A stretch of 64,000 nucleotides of DNA from a virus. A program made the position numbers and the translations under genes. Positions 1 through 7,948 of this stretch are shown here, piece by piece (the stretch's first letter is position 1; every line of letters starts with the position of its first letter). The notes beneath the pieces are model-generated. The model was given only the letters and a program-made list of their open reading frames with translations, did no database searches and was not told the DNA's origin. Where the stretch lies: the IMG/VR virus record IMGVR_UViG_3300035145_003993, positions 124,001-188,000 of that record; one strand, 5' to 3'.

Positions 1-3
1 CAT
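1..3 (-). CDS. Start codon of a gene leaving the window
   Basis: The first three bases are the complement of ATG. An AAGGA-type ribosome binding site lies about 8 bases upstream on the minus strand (around positions 11-15). This is the usual start arrangement in this genome, so the next minus-strand gene probably begins here. Nothing can be said about its product. Confidence 0.4.
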
Positions 4-56
4 GATATTTTTCCTTAACTTATTTTTATGCTAATTATATCAAGTAAACTCATTTT

Positions 57-233
57 TTATATAAAACTTAAATTTTCTTTTTGAATACTTAAAATATGTT
101 TATTAACGTATATAGTACACCATTTAAGATTATCTGAGTTTATATAATCACTTTCAGAAAGAATTAAACAGATTTGACCTTTTAACTTTCCTTTTTTTAA
201 AATTCCAAGTTTATTAAATGCTTTACTATTCAT
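57..233 (-). CDS. Small hypothetical protein, 58 aa
   Basis: I do not recognise the family. The frame runs from an ATG at 233 to a TAA at 57. It starts MNSKAFNKLGILKKGKLKGQ and then alternates short hydrophobic strands (ICLIL, WCTIYV, HILSI). That pattern resembles the other small SH3/KOW-like barrel proteins of this window. No strong ribosome binding site is visible; the 24 bases before it contain TTTGACGAAAC, an 11-base word that recurs near 1800. It is probably the last gene downstream of the two secreted-protein genes. Confidence 0.55.
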   Translation of the reverse strand: MNSKAFNKLGILKKGKLKGQICLILSESDYINSDNLKWCTIYVNKHILSIQKENLSFI

Positions 234-257
234 ACATTCTGTTTCGTCAAATTTTCT

Positions 258-890
258 CTATCTTTTATTTCCTATAAATAAAAAAGATATTAATAATATA
301 AGTAAAGTCCAAATTGCATTTGGATTTTCTCTTTGATTACAACTATTATTATTTATTTCTTGAATATAATATTGATCTTTATCATAATTGTTTAATTCTT
401 TTTCATTATTATGTGATTCTAAATTGTTTTCATGTAATTTTTCTTTATTAATTTGACAACTTTGGCCCCATAAAGTTATACACTCATCTTCAAAATTTAA
501 AATTCCATCCCCATCAATATCATCATCACACATATCACCAAGTCCATCACCATCACTGTCTAATTGGTTTTCATTATAATCATATAGACAATTATCACAC
601 ATGTCACCAACACTGTCACCATCTCTGTCAAACTGATCTGTATTAGAATATCTCATACAATTATCAGAAGAGTCTTCTATTCCATCATCATCATAATCAT
701 CTGCATGTTGGTATGAGTCTCCTAAGTCTGTATTTGATATTAACACAGATCCTTTTCCGCCTCCACCTCCACCACTTTGCTCAGGTGTTCCACAGTCATT
801 ATAATTGTTATCGCATTCATAACTTTGGCTATATGATACATTATTAATAAAAATTAAAAAAGTTAAACAGACATAATTTAAATGATTCAT
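258..890 (-). CDS. Secreted thrombospondin type 3 repeat protein with C-terminal membrane anchor
   Basis: A signal peptide (about residues 1-22, ending near VSYSQS) is followed by a glycine run. Then come thrombospondin type 3 calcium-binding repeats at about residues 64-136, with recurrent DxDxDG..D..DNC motifs. A Cys lies about eight residues before a hydrophobic segment (WTLLILLISFLFIG), and the protein ends in NKR. Cys, transmembrane helix and basic tail resemble MYXO-CTERM/GlyGly-CTERM sorting tails. The family is typical of bacterial surface proteins and unusual in a phage. It lies one base from the next secreted-protein gene. Likely role, by inference: display on the infected cell, for example adhesion or superinfection exclusion. 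Confidence 0.75.
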   Translation of the reverse strand: MNHLNYVCLTFLIFINNVSYSQSYECDNNYNDCGTPEQSGGGGGGKGSVLISNTDLGDSYQHADDYDDDGIEDSSDNCMRYSNTDQFDRDGDSVGDMCDNCLYDYNENQLDSDGDGLGDMCDDDIDGDGILNFEDECITLWGQSCQINKEKLHENNLESHNNEKELNNYDKDQYYIQEINNNSCNQRENPNAIWTLLILLISFLFIGNKR

Positions 891-891
891 T

Positions 892-1719
892 TTAATATCC
901 TTTTATCAAGTGAATCCACCCAGGCAAATAAGAACTTCCATTTGAAGTAAATACTGCATTTTCGAATGCTTGTTTTGGATACTTCGTTACACCGTTATAA
1001 TCACCTGTACCATAGCCACATTTAAAACATCCACTCCATTTCCCTGCAGGATCATTGACATAATAGTTTTGACCATCAAATGATTTAACAACTAAAACAT
1101 GTCCTGAAGATGTGAAATAACCATGAACTATTGCGATATAGCCTTGAGACAAAGATATACGCAAATCTTCAGGAGAAGCATTTGTATATGTATTTATTGT
1201 ACTATTAGAAGCATAGTGTCTATAAATATAGTTTAAACCTGATGGTGATTGTGCCATATCTTTACCCCATCTAGAAAATATATCATCTGGATGAATATTA
1301 TATTGAAAGTAACTTAATACCATTGCAATTGAAGTATTTTGACATGTTGCATAAGGATAATGTTTATTGTTATATTGATTGTAATATGGAATAGAATTAT
1401 TATTTGAACTTTCTAATTGCTGTTGAGGTTGTTCTGACCAAAGTTGATGAGGCTTAGAATTTATATTACATAAAGTATATGCATCTCCTTCTTTAACACA
1501 CACACAAGGTCCTTCAACACAATCATATTGTTTTTCTTGAATATTGTATTCTACTGCATAATTTGAGTAAATACATTGATTATCGCATGAAGCTCCAACG
1601 TGTTTTGTTTCTGAATATGATTTATTTCTAAAATCAGTTTCATAACCTTGATAACTAGATAATTCATCTGAACAATTTAAAAGTAAAGATGAAAAAATTA
1701 ATAATAAAATATATTTCAT
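892..1719 (-). CDS. Lipoprotein with C39-like cysteine peptidase domain
   Basis: The N-terminus MKYILLLIFSSLLLNC is a lipoprotein signal with the lipobox Cys at residue 16. The middle is Cys-rich (about residues 45-85). From about residue 110 to the end it matches the peptidase C39-like family: a nucleophile region ATCQNTSIAMVL, a His in GHVLVVKSFD, and an Asp in NDPAGKW. C39 domains cleave peptides after Gly-Gly, but many stand-alone members have no known substrate. Placement next to a thrombospondin-repeat surface protein suggests a joint surface function. RBS AGGAG lies just upstream of the ATG. Confidence 0.72.
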   Translation of the reverse strand: MKYILLLIFSSLLLNCSDELSSYQGYETDFRNKSYSETKHVGASCDNQCIYSNYAVEYNIQEKQYDCVEGPCVCVKEGDAYTLCNINSKPHQLWSEQPQQQLESSNNNSIPYYNQYNNKHYPYATCQNTSIAMVLSYFQYNIHPDDIFSRWGKDMAQSPSGLNYIYRHYASNSTINTYTNASPEDLRISLSQGYIAIVHGYFTSSGHVLVVKSFDGQNYYVNDPAGKWSGCFKCGYGTGDYNGVTKYPKQAFENAVFTSNGSSYLPGWIHLIKGY

Positions 1720-1831
1720 GATATCTCCTATATAACTACAATATAAATATATTCTTTAGTTTATAAACGTATTCTGTTTTACTATGTATACGTCTTGTTT
1801 CGTCAAAATTCTGAGATCTTTTTTCGAATAC

Positions 1832-1853
1832 AAAAAAACCAGCAAAAAGCTGG
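1832..1853 (-). terminator. Rho-independent terminator
   Basis: On the minus strand the sequence reads CCAGC-TTTTT-GCTGG followed by seven T. This is a perfect 5-bp GC-rich stem, 5-base loop and T tract, 7 bases after the stop of the 65-aa gene at 1861. It ends the ligase/MoxR transcription unit and is the only clear intrinsic terminator I found. Confidence 0.85.
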
Positions 1854-1860
1854 CTTCTTA

Positions 1861-2058
1861 TTAAGTTGAAATTTTTTTTAAATTGTCTTTTAAAACAACA
1901 TCAATTCCTCCTGACGGGAAAAGTACAAAATATCTTTTTTGATTATTAACTATGTTTTTCTCAATTACTAATCTCTTAAACTCTGAAATGACTATGACTG
2001 GGCTTCCTCTAAAACTATAAAGATTTCCTATTATATTAGAATTTTCTTTTGCTTCCAT
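1861..2058 (-). CDS. Small SH3-like barrel protein, 65 aa
   Basis: Product unknown. It has alternating short beta strands (IIGNLYSF, PVIVISEF, RYFVLF, IDVVL) as in small SH3/KOW-like phage proteins. It is the last gene of the ligase unit: its ATG overlaps the ligase 3' end by 23 bases and its stop is followed at once by the terminator. No catalytic motif is visible. Confidence 0.65.
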   Translation of the reverse strand: MEAKENSNIIGNLYSFRGSPVIVISEFKRLVIEKNIVNNQKRYFVLFPSGGIDVVLKDNLKKIST

Positions 2059-3328
2059 GAATAACCTTTATTACTGGAAAACGTAAAGAAAATTCTCCTT
2101 TTTGATTTTTAGACTCTTCAAAATATTGTACTGTAATTGTTTTGTTTAAAATATCATTTGGATTTTCAAATAAATGTTTTCTTTGTTCTATAGAGAATCC
2201 GCTACCTACTCTAACTATATTTCCTTTATGTTCAATAGATACCCCACTTAACATTTCTTCTTCTACTTCGACTCCATTTTTAATATATCTTATAGGACCA
2301 AAGAAAATGTCTTTTACTATGTATTCATTATCATAAAACGTTTTTATTTTTAAAATATCATTAGTTCTTTTTCCTTTATAAGGAGTACTTTTTCTAAGCA
2401 TTAAACCTTCCCAACCTTTTTCTGAAGATTTTTGTGTTAGCTCATTAATTTCTTCAAAACTTGAAACAGGTATTTGATCTAGAAAGTTTATATAGTTTAA
2501 TTTTTTACCTAAAAGAAGATTTTGTAAAGCAAAAACCCTTTGAGAAAAAGTACCTGTTTCACCATATCCTTTCGAAAACATTCGATAAGGAATAAAATCA
2601 AAAATTTGAAATAGACCGTTTTGAATAGTGTGATCTTTTCTTCCTATTTCTTTCATAATGTTTTGAAAGTCTTCATCACCATTTTTATCTACAATACACA
2701 TTTCTCCGTCATAAACAATGTTTTTAACACCTAAGTTTTCTAATTCCTTTTCTACCAAGGATAACGTATGAAATTGTTTTCCTGATCTTGCAAATGATTT
2801 TGCTTTCCCTTTTTCGTCCACAATAATAAGACAGCGAACACCATCGAGTTTTCTTGATACATACCAAACATCTTTCTTTAAATCTACTTTCTTTTTTGTT
2901 TTATCATTAAATTTATTAGCTAATGCCACGTTAAACGTAGGAATTAATCCTATATGAGCTTTATTAATTAATTTAACAGAAGCTCTAATTTTAAGATTTC
3001 TATTAAGTATTAAGTAAAGTAGATTTTTAAATTCAGGATTTTTTAAAATAAATCCGTTTGTTTCTTCTATTGCTTTATGACCTGTAATTAATTTTTCATT
3101 TAAAGAGTCTAACAGATTAAATATAGAATCAAATTTAGTATCTTTATTGCATAGATCTTTCCTTTTTTCTAAGTTTTTAGAAGTAATGTTATATTGCATA
3201 AAATTATTATACGTATAATATAAAATTCTTTGTAACTCTCTATCACAGTTTCTTAAAACTTTAATTTTATCATTAGTTGAATTAGAAGAATTCATTTCTT
3301 TAATAAAATCGTTAAATTTATTAATCAT
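2036..3328 (-). CDS. ATP-dependent DNA ligase
   Basis: Seals nicks in duplex DNA using ATP, probably in replication and repair. Motif I KLDGVR with the adenylated Lys is at about residue 161. Motif III (YDGEM), motif IV (EGLMLRK) and motif V (LKIKTF) follow in the usual order, then an OB-fold C-terminus ending in the RFPVI region. The length of 430 aa fits phage ligases with an added N-terminal helical domain of about 130 residues. It overlaps the upstream membrane-protein gene by 4 bases, so it is translationally coupled in the unit that starts with the MoxR ATPase. Confidence 0.93.
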   Translation of the reverse strand: MINKFNDFIKEMNSSNSTNDKIKVLRNCDRELQRILYYTYNNFMQYNITSKNLEKRKDLCNKDTKFDSIFNLLDSLNEKLITGHKAIEETNGFILKNPEFKNLLYLILNRNLKIRASVKLINKAHIGLIPTFNVALANKFNDKTKKKVDLKKDVWYVSRKLDGVRCLIIVDEKGKAKSFARSGKQFHTLSLVEKELENLGVKNIVYDGEMCIVDKNGDEDFQNIMKEIGRKDHTIQNGLFQIFDFIPYRMFSKGYGETGTFSQRVFALQNLLLGKKLNYINFLDQIPVSSFEEINELTQKSSEKGWEGLMLRKSTPYKGKRTNDILKIKTFYDNEYIVKDIFFGPIRYIKNGVEVEEEMLSGVSIEHKGNIVRVGSGFSIEQRKHLFENPNDILNKTITVQYFEESKNQKGEFSLRFPVIKVIHGSKRKF

Positions 3329-3525
3329 GTTAATAACTCTATTATCTTTAATAAAGCAATATAAAATAATGTATATAATAATATTTCAGTTACACAAAGA
3401 ATTAATATTGCTGATATTATCATTAATGGGTTGTTTTTATAAAAATCATCATTCAGTTTTTTTTGATCGTAAAAAATAAATGAATTGATTAATAATATTA
3501 TTGTTATACCAATAAAATATAACAT
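3325..3525 (-). CDS. Small two-helix membrane protein, 66 aa
   Basis: It has two predicted transmembrane segments: residues 2-19 (LYFIGITIILLINSFIF) and about 34-60 (a long run of I/L/A/Y). There is no recognisable family. It overlaps its neighbours by 1 and 4 bases, which supports real translation. Function unknown; it could sit in the host inner membrane. Confidence 0.6.
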   Translation of the reverse strand: MLYFIGITIILLINSFIFYDQKKLNDDFYKNNPLMIISAILILCVTEILLYTLFYIALLKIIELLT

Positions 3526-3749
3526 TATTTAATTTTTGCTAAATCTGTTTCTGCTGATATTGCAACAGCTTCTAAAAATAGCTTTGAATTATAAGGAATT
3601 CTTTTATTAATTTTTTCACACTGAATATAGACATTCTCTACTCTTCTTAAAGCATCTTTTGGTGATGTAGATTTAAACACATCAAAAACAACACTCTTTT
3701 CGTATTCACCAAGTCCGTGTCTATCAATTGTTAACTTATAACGCATCAT
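3525..3749 (-). CDS. Hypothetical protein, 74 aa
   Basis: A short soluble protein starting MMRYKLTIDRHGLGEYEKSV, with a mixed alpha/beta composition and a Cys near the middle. There are two adjacent ATG codons; the start is uncertain by one residue. An RBS (GGAAAAAAATT) lies just upstream. It is part of the ligase unit. I do not recognise a family. Confidence 0.6.
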   Translation of the reverse strand: MMRYKLTIDRHGLGEYEKSVVFDVFKSTSPKDALRRVENVYIQCEKINKRIPYNSKLFLEAVAISAETDLAKIK

Positions 3750-3766
3750 AATTTTTTTCCTTTTTA

Positions 3767-3931
3767 TTAGTTTGTGTATTGTTTTGCAGCGCTTTCTGCT
3801 TGATTAATAGTTTTATACTTTCCAATATAGGTCCAACCTTGTGACCATTTGTTTTGTGCTTTATGATATAATTTAAATTGATTATTTTCTTTAACCATTT
3901 TAAATGTTTCAGTATTAAAATTATATAACAT
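3767..3931 (-). CDS. Small hypothetical protein, 54 aa
   Basis: An intact frame from ATG (3931) to TAA (3767) fills the gap between two larger genes of the same unit. The product starts MLYNFNTETFKMVKENNQ and contains a strand-rich core (FKLYHK, WTYIGKYK) followed by a helix (INQAESAAKQY). It looks like a compact beta-beta-alpha domain. RBS AAGAGATATTT precedes the ATG. Function unknown. Confidence 0.6.
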   Translation of the reverse strand: MLYNFNTETFKMVKENNQFKLYHKAQNKWSQGWTYIGKYKTINQAESAAKQYTN

Positions 3932-3955
3932 AAATATCTCTTTTATAAATAAAGT

Positions 3956-5227
3956 TTACATATTGATAACAATATCAGATTTATCATTATCAAAAGCTAG
4001 TTTGCAGTTTTTAGCTAATATCCAACATCTTCTCATTCTTTGTGAAGAAGGAGGTTTAGGTGCTCCTCCATCTGTTAGTATAATATAGCCATCGAATTTT
4101 TTTCTATTTTCTTGTGCATGTTTTGCAACAGCACTAAATGAAGTACCTCCTACCAAAGTTCTAGATATATTTGGTCTTTTGTTTTTCTTCCAGACAAATC
4201 CATTTTGATCATCTACCTTACTATCAAACTTGTATAAGAAAAAATCTGTTGACCTTGATAAATTATCTAATTCACTGTAGAATAAAGATAGTTCTTTATC
4301 ACTTACAGAACCACTTTCATCTATGTAAACTGCAATCATTGGTCTGTATATCTTTTTAGAACCGGGATGTATTCCGGGATATTTTCTATTTAATCTTCTT
4401 ATTGAAGATCTTCTTTCATCTTTTCTAGTAAATCCACAAAATCTTTTTAGTAAAGATTCCCAACTAATTTTAGAAGAAACAATCTTATAAATTTCAGATC
4501 TAGTTTCAGCTGGAATCGATCCCCAATTTCTTGATTCTGCTTCTTGTATTGCGTCTTTAATTAATTCTTTTAGTTTTCCTTTTAATAACTCTTTTTCTTC
4601 ATCAGACATATTATCCCATCCTTCATGATCATCGAAACCTATTTCAAATTTGTCTGATTCTTCTAAGAATTTTTTAATGTCTTTATTTTCCATTAATTTT
4701 TCAAAATAGTATTCTGAAGTTTTATTTCTTGGAAAACTTTCAATTAATGAAGATAGTTTTTCAAAATTATCTATTTCTTCTTGTGTTGCGTTTTTTCTTT
4801 GTGATTCATCTAAGAATAATTTTTTACCTGGAATTAGACCACCTTTTGGAAGTTCATGTTCAGGAATTGTAGAATTAATAGCTAAATCAGTTGAATAATT
4901 CCAGATTATATGAGGATCTTTTCTTCGGTCAGAAGTATGACCAAAAACTAAATGTAAACATTCATGTTTAAGTAATCCTGTTATTTCATGATTATTTAAG
5001 CCTGCTAGAAATTCTCTATTCCAATAAAGAGTTATATCATCATTTATACAAGTCACACCAGCTGTAGGTATTTGCGTTGTTTCTTCTTTATTTAATGACC
5101 TAAGAATTCTTGAGTAAAAAGGTTCATTCCAAAGAAAGTCAACAAGATGTTTTGTTAAATCAAATTTTTCAATTTCTAGTTCAGATACTTCGCGTTTTTT
5201 AAGAATGTTATTGTTATTTTTACTCAT
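3956..5227 (-). CDS. Putative metallopeptidase with VWA-like domain (DUF2201-type)
   Basis: Partner of the MoxR-type ATPase encoded 10 bases upstream. The N-terminal half carries a zincin helix KHECLHLVFGH (HExxH plus downstream His) at about residues 87-97. The C-terminal half is a VWA-like domain with a metal-adhesion motif IDESGSVS at about residue 303 and a later VGGTSF and LTDGG. The DUF2201 family pairs these two domains, and bacterial members are usually encoded beside MoxR AAA+ ATPases. By analogy the pair may act as an ATP-driven insertase or remodelling machine. The phage substrate is unknown. Confidence 0.82.
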   Translation of the reverse strand: MSKNNNNILKKREVSELEIEKFDLTKHLVDFLWNEPFYSRILRSLNKEETTQIPTAGVTCINDDITLYWNREFLAGLNNHEITGLLKHECLHLVFGHTSDRRKDPHIIWNYSTDLAINSTIPEHELPKGGLIPGKKLFLDESQRKNATQEEIDNFEKLSSLIESFPRNKTSEYYFEKLMENKDIKKFLEESDKFEIGFDDHEGWDNMSDEEKELLKGKLKELIKDAIQEAESRNWGSIPAETRSEIYKIVSSKISWESLLKRFCGFTRKDERRSSIRRLNRKYPGIHPGSKKIYRPMIAVYIDESGSVSDKELSLFYSELDNLSRSTDFFLYKFDSKVDDQNGFVWKKNKRPNISRTLVGGTSFSAVAKHAQENRKKFDGYIILTDGGAPKPPSSQRMRRCWILAKNCKLAFDNDKSDIVINM

Positions 5228-5237
5228 AATAATCCTC

Positions 5238-6320
5238 TTATTTGTTTAAAAGATTTCTGTTATTATTTACTATTTCAACAATATAGTTTCCAATTTCTTT
5301 GTGGAATTTTTGAATAGATTTAATATTCTTTCCTTTTGTTACACAAGACCAAAAATGAATCATCATCTCTTCAGAAATAATTTTTCCTAATTTTGCTGCA
5401 TTCTTAGCTTGAGATACTGTCCAATCATTAGTAGTAGAATGTTCACCTAATCTTTCAATTAAAGAGTTTATTCTATCATTAGACATTGCATCAATCTTTG
5501 GTTTACATTTATCGAAGCTTTTTAGCAATTCTTCGGGTGTTACAATAATTTCATATTTCTTAACAAAGTCAGTAAATTCAACTGCAGCTTCTTGACCAAT
5601 AAAACCAATTGATGTATTAAAAATATCAAATGTATCTTTATTAGATAAGAGATCAATATCATTATATTTTAAAACTTCGTCAAACCTTGCCCAAGAAGCT
5701 GGAGTTGGAAATACATTCCCAGGTTTAATTTTTTCTAAATTAACGTATAAATGAGAAGTTCTAGTTTTTAAAAATTCAATTATTAAATTATCTACATTTT
5801 TACTTTTTGCCCAATCAATCCAATCTTGTTTTGTTGGTTGTAAATCTATTGTCCAAAATCTTCTTAATAAAGCTGGATCCATTTCATTAACATCATATTC
5901 ATTACCATGATTAATAGCAGCAAATATTCTTGTTTCTGGGTGTATATCATAAGGGTTACCATTTTCATCATTTCCTAATTGTCTATCAAGAACAATTTGA
6001 AAGAAAGATTGTTGTACTGATGGTAATCCTCTATTAAATTCATCTAAGAATAATACAACTGGTTCATTACAAGCTCTTACAAACCAAGATGGCATGCAAA
6101 ATGTCATAATACCTTTTTCTTTCATTCCTTCAATATCAGGATAACCTTGAACATCACCTTCAGACATAATAGAAGCTCGAACATCTATTAAAGGTAGATT
6201 AATATCTTTAGATATTTGATTAACTAATGCTGATTTTCCTATGCCTGTACTTGCTCTCATAAGAACTGCATGGTGTGATGGTAGATTTTTAACAATTTTT
6301 AAAAAGCTTTTAATATTCAA
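5238..6320 (-). CDS. MoxR-type AAA+ ATPase
   Basis: An AAA+ ATPase with Walker A at about residues 23-31 (ASTGIGKSA), Walker B VVLFLDEFNR at about 89-98, sensor-1-like IFAAINHG and an arginine-finger region LLRRFW. MoxR ATPases act as chaperones on a VWA partner; that partner is the adjacent gene at 3956. The start is TTG at 6320, chosen because AAAAGGA lies 8 bases upstream and no ATG fits better. It heads the unit that runs through DNA ligase to the terminator at 1832, under the promoter at 6366. Confidence 0.85.
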   Translation of the reverse strand: MNIKSFLKIVKNLPSHHAVLMRASTGIGKSALVNQISKDINLPLIDVRASIMSEGDVQGYPDIEGMKEKGIMTFCMPSWFVRACNEPVVLFLDEFNRGLPSVQQSFFQIVLDRQLGNDENGNPYDIHPETRIFAAINHGNEYDVNEMDPALLRRFWTIDLQPTKQDWIDWAKSKNVDNLIIEFLKTRTSHLYVNLEKIKPGNVFPTPASWARFDEVLKYNDIDLLSNKDTFDIFNTSIGFIGQEAAVEFTDFVKKYEIIVTPEELLKSFDKCKPKIDAMSNDRINSLIERLGEHSTTNDWTVSQAKNAAKLGKIISEEMMIHFWSCVTKGKNIKSIQKFHKEIGNYIVEIVNNNRNLLNK

Positions 6321-6365
6321 TTTAATGTCCTTTTTTAAAAGGTTAATGTTGTTTGATTACTTTTT

Positions 6366-6394
6366 ATTATACAATAAAATTTTTTAATTTACAC
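6366..6394 (-). promoter_or_regulatory. Early/middle-type promoter GTGTAAAT-N15-TATAAT
   Basis: The minus strand carries GTGTAAAT (6394-6387), a 15-base spacer ending in TTG, and TATAAT (6371-6366). It lies 46 bases upstream of the MoxR gene start. This is one of at least 14 sites with this architecture in the window. Confidence 0.8.
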
Positions 6395-6402
6395 ATTTAA
6401 AA

Positions 6403-6738
6403 TTAAAATCTATATTGAACTGCGATTATTAATAGACTTAAAAAGATACATGTCAATGTTTTAAATGTAAATGGTGATTCACCTAAAAAGATGTATGACA
6501 ATACTGGATATACTAAATACGATAATCCAAAAAAAACAAATTTTGCAGACCAAACTGATCCTTGGTTTGAATTAACAAAATAAGTCCAAGAATAGAAATA
6601 AAGATAAGAAATAGGAATACTTAAAGTAACAATAAGAAAATGCATTTTATCTTTAAAAGCACTATTTATAAATTGAAGATTATGCTGAAAGAAAACAAGA
6701 GATGACCCAATAATATAAGCTAATAAAGCTTTTACCAT
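6403..6738 (-). CDS. Small multi-pass membrane protein, EamA/SMR-like
   Basis: 111 aa with about four hydrophobic helices. The order is helix, amphipathic loop, helix (LIVTLSIPISYLYFYSWTYF), helix (FVFFGLSYLVYPVLSYIFLG), ESPF turn, helix (LTCIFLSLLIIAVQY). The motif GLSYLVYP..S.IFLGESPF resembles half of a drug/metabolite transporter, and similar proteins occur in large marine phages. It lies 2 bases downstream of the RadA-like gene. The substrate is unknown and transport is inferred from fold only. Confidence 0.6.
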   Translation of the reverse strand: MVKALLAYIIGSSLVFFQHNLQFINSAFKDKMHFLIVTLSIPISYLYFYSWTYFVNSNQGSVWSAKFVFFGLSYLVYPVLSYIFLGESPFTFKTLTCIFLSLLIIAVQYRF

Positions 6739-6740
6739 AA

Positions 6741-7490
6741 TTATTTAACACCCACTCTTGCGACTTCATTAAATCCTTCTTTTTTAAGATCAAGAAAGAA
6801 AGTCCAACCTGCTCCACCGAATCTATTTTTAATTGTTTCTAATACTCTTAAGCCTTTAAAATCTTCATCTTTTCTTTCAATAGAAAGATGTAACATTGCA
6901 TCAACCATATGTTTAAGTTTTTGAGATCCTGCCATGTTCCCGCTCTTATTAACTTGACCAATACAAATAATATTAACATAATGCTCTTTTGCATAGTCTG
7001 TTAAGATTTGTAAAGACCTTACAGCCGATTGTCCGTTAGTATGCTGTTCTCCGTATTTTCCATCATTTAAAGTTTGTAGCGAGTCAACTATTAAAAAGAA
7101 TGGTTTATTAGGAAATTTATTTCTTAAAGTATCACAATGTTTAATTAATCTAGGAACATAAGATTCTTGACCAGCAATAAATCCACTATTTAAATCAAGT
7201 CTTTCACAAGTCATTTTCACTTGATATAAACTTTCTTCTGCAGTATTAAATAAACATGTATAACCTTTTGATGTTAAAGCATTTGCAAGTGTTAACATCA
7301 AAGTTGTTTTACCTGCTCCTGGTTCACCAGTAAACAATGTCATTGTTGAAGGAGTAAAACCTTCTCCACCAAATGCTGCATCAATATAATCAATTCCACA
7401 AGGATGTCTTTCTCTCAATTTTGAGGGGATTGCAATATCTAGAATGTTTGTACCAAAAGTAATATTGTCTCTTTTGACATTAAGTTTCAT
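6741..7490 (-). CDS. RadA/Sms-like RecA-family ATPase
   Basis: RecA-fold ATPase with Walker A TGEPGAGKTT at about residues 54-63, Walker B FFLIVDSLQT, and the KNRFG motif (residues about 217-221) diagnostic of RadA, a branch-migration helicase loaded on recombination intermediates. At 249 aa it lacks both the N-terminal zinc finger and the C-terminal Lon-like domain of bacterial RadA, as is common for viral versions. Likely role: recombination or replication-fork processing. It has its own promoter at 7534. Confidence 0.82.
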   Translation of the reverse strand: MKLNVKRDNITFGTNILDIAIPSKLRERHPCGIDYIDAAFGGEGFTPSTMTLFTGEPGAGKTTLMLTLANALTSKGYTCLFNTAEESLYQVKMTCERLDLNSGFIAGQESYVPRLIKHCDTLRNKFPNKPFFLIVDSLQTLNDGKYGEQHTNGQSAVRSLQILTDYAKEHYVNIICIGQVNKSGNMAGSQKLKHMVDAMLHLSIERKDEDFKGLRVLETIKNRFGGAGWTFFLDLKKEGFNEVARVGVK

Positions 7491-7533
7491 TTTTTTATTC
7501 CTTATTGTTAGGATAAAGGTTTTGTATATTAAT

Positions 7534-7562
7534 ATTATAAATTAAATTAATTTATTTTGCAC
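7534..7562 (-). promoter_or_regulatory. Promoter GTGCAAAA-N15-TATAAT
   Basis: Minus-strand variant box GTGCAAAA (7562-7555), exactly 15 bases, then TATAAT (7539-7534). It lies 44 bases upstream of the RadA-like gene. The spacing matches the other sites. Confidence 0.7.
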
Positions 7563-7578
7563 TTTAAAAATCTTAAAT

Positions 7579-7899
7579 TCAAAATCTTCTTAAGAATTTA
7601 CCATCAATTTGTTTTACAGAATTTCCGATTAAGATAAAAAAACTATTTTTTTCTACTCTTTTAGAGAAATATTCAAAATTAGAAATGATTAAACCAATCT
7701 CGTTATTAGTTGTAACATTAACTAGTTCATTAACTTCAAAGTTCCATCTAATTACAGATGTTTTTTGTTTGAAGTTTTCTTTTTTAATTGTAGATTTAAT
7801 TACTTTAGGACTCTTTTTTCTAATGTTGTTAAGAGAATTTGAGTCTTTAGAAAGCATTTTCTTTTTAAGATCTCTAAGTTGATTTTTTGTTAATGACAT
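7579..7899 (-). CDS. Basic N-terminus plus SH3-like domain, 106 aa
   Basis: The first 45 residues are lysine-rich and probably disordered or helical (KNQLRDLKKKMLSK). The rest alternates strands (WNFEVNELVNV, NEIGLIISNF, SFFILIG, QIDGKFLRRF) like a small barrel. It has its own promoter (7920) and a good RBS (AAGGAG). It may bind nucleic acid, which is inferred from charge alone. Confidence 0.6.
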   Translation of the reverse strand: MSLTKNQLRDLKKKMLSKDSNSLNNIRKKSPKVIKSTIKKENFKQKTSVIRWNFEVNELVNVTTNNEIGLIISNFEYFSKRVEKNSFFILIGNSVKQIDGKFLRRF

Positions 7900-7919
7900 T
7901 GTTTATTCTCCTTACATTA

Positions 7920-7948
7920 ATTATAACAATTTAATGTTGAATTTACAC
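7920..7948 (-). promoter_or_regulatory. Promoter GTGTAAAT-N15-TATAAT
   Basis: Minus strand: GTGTAAAT (7948-7941), 15-base spacer, TATAAT (7925-7920), about 21 bases before the ATG of the 106-aa gene. Its box overlaps the 3' end of the upstream peptidase gene. Confidence 0.8.
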
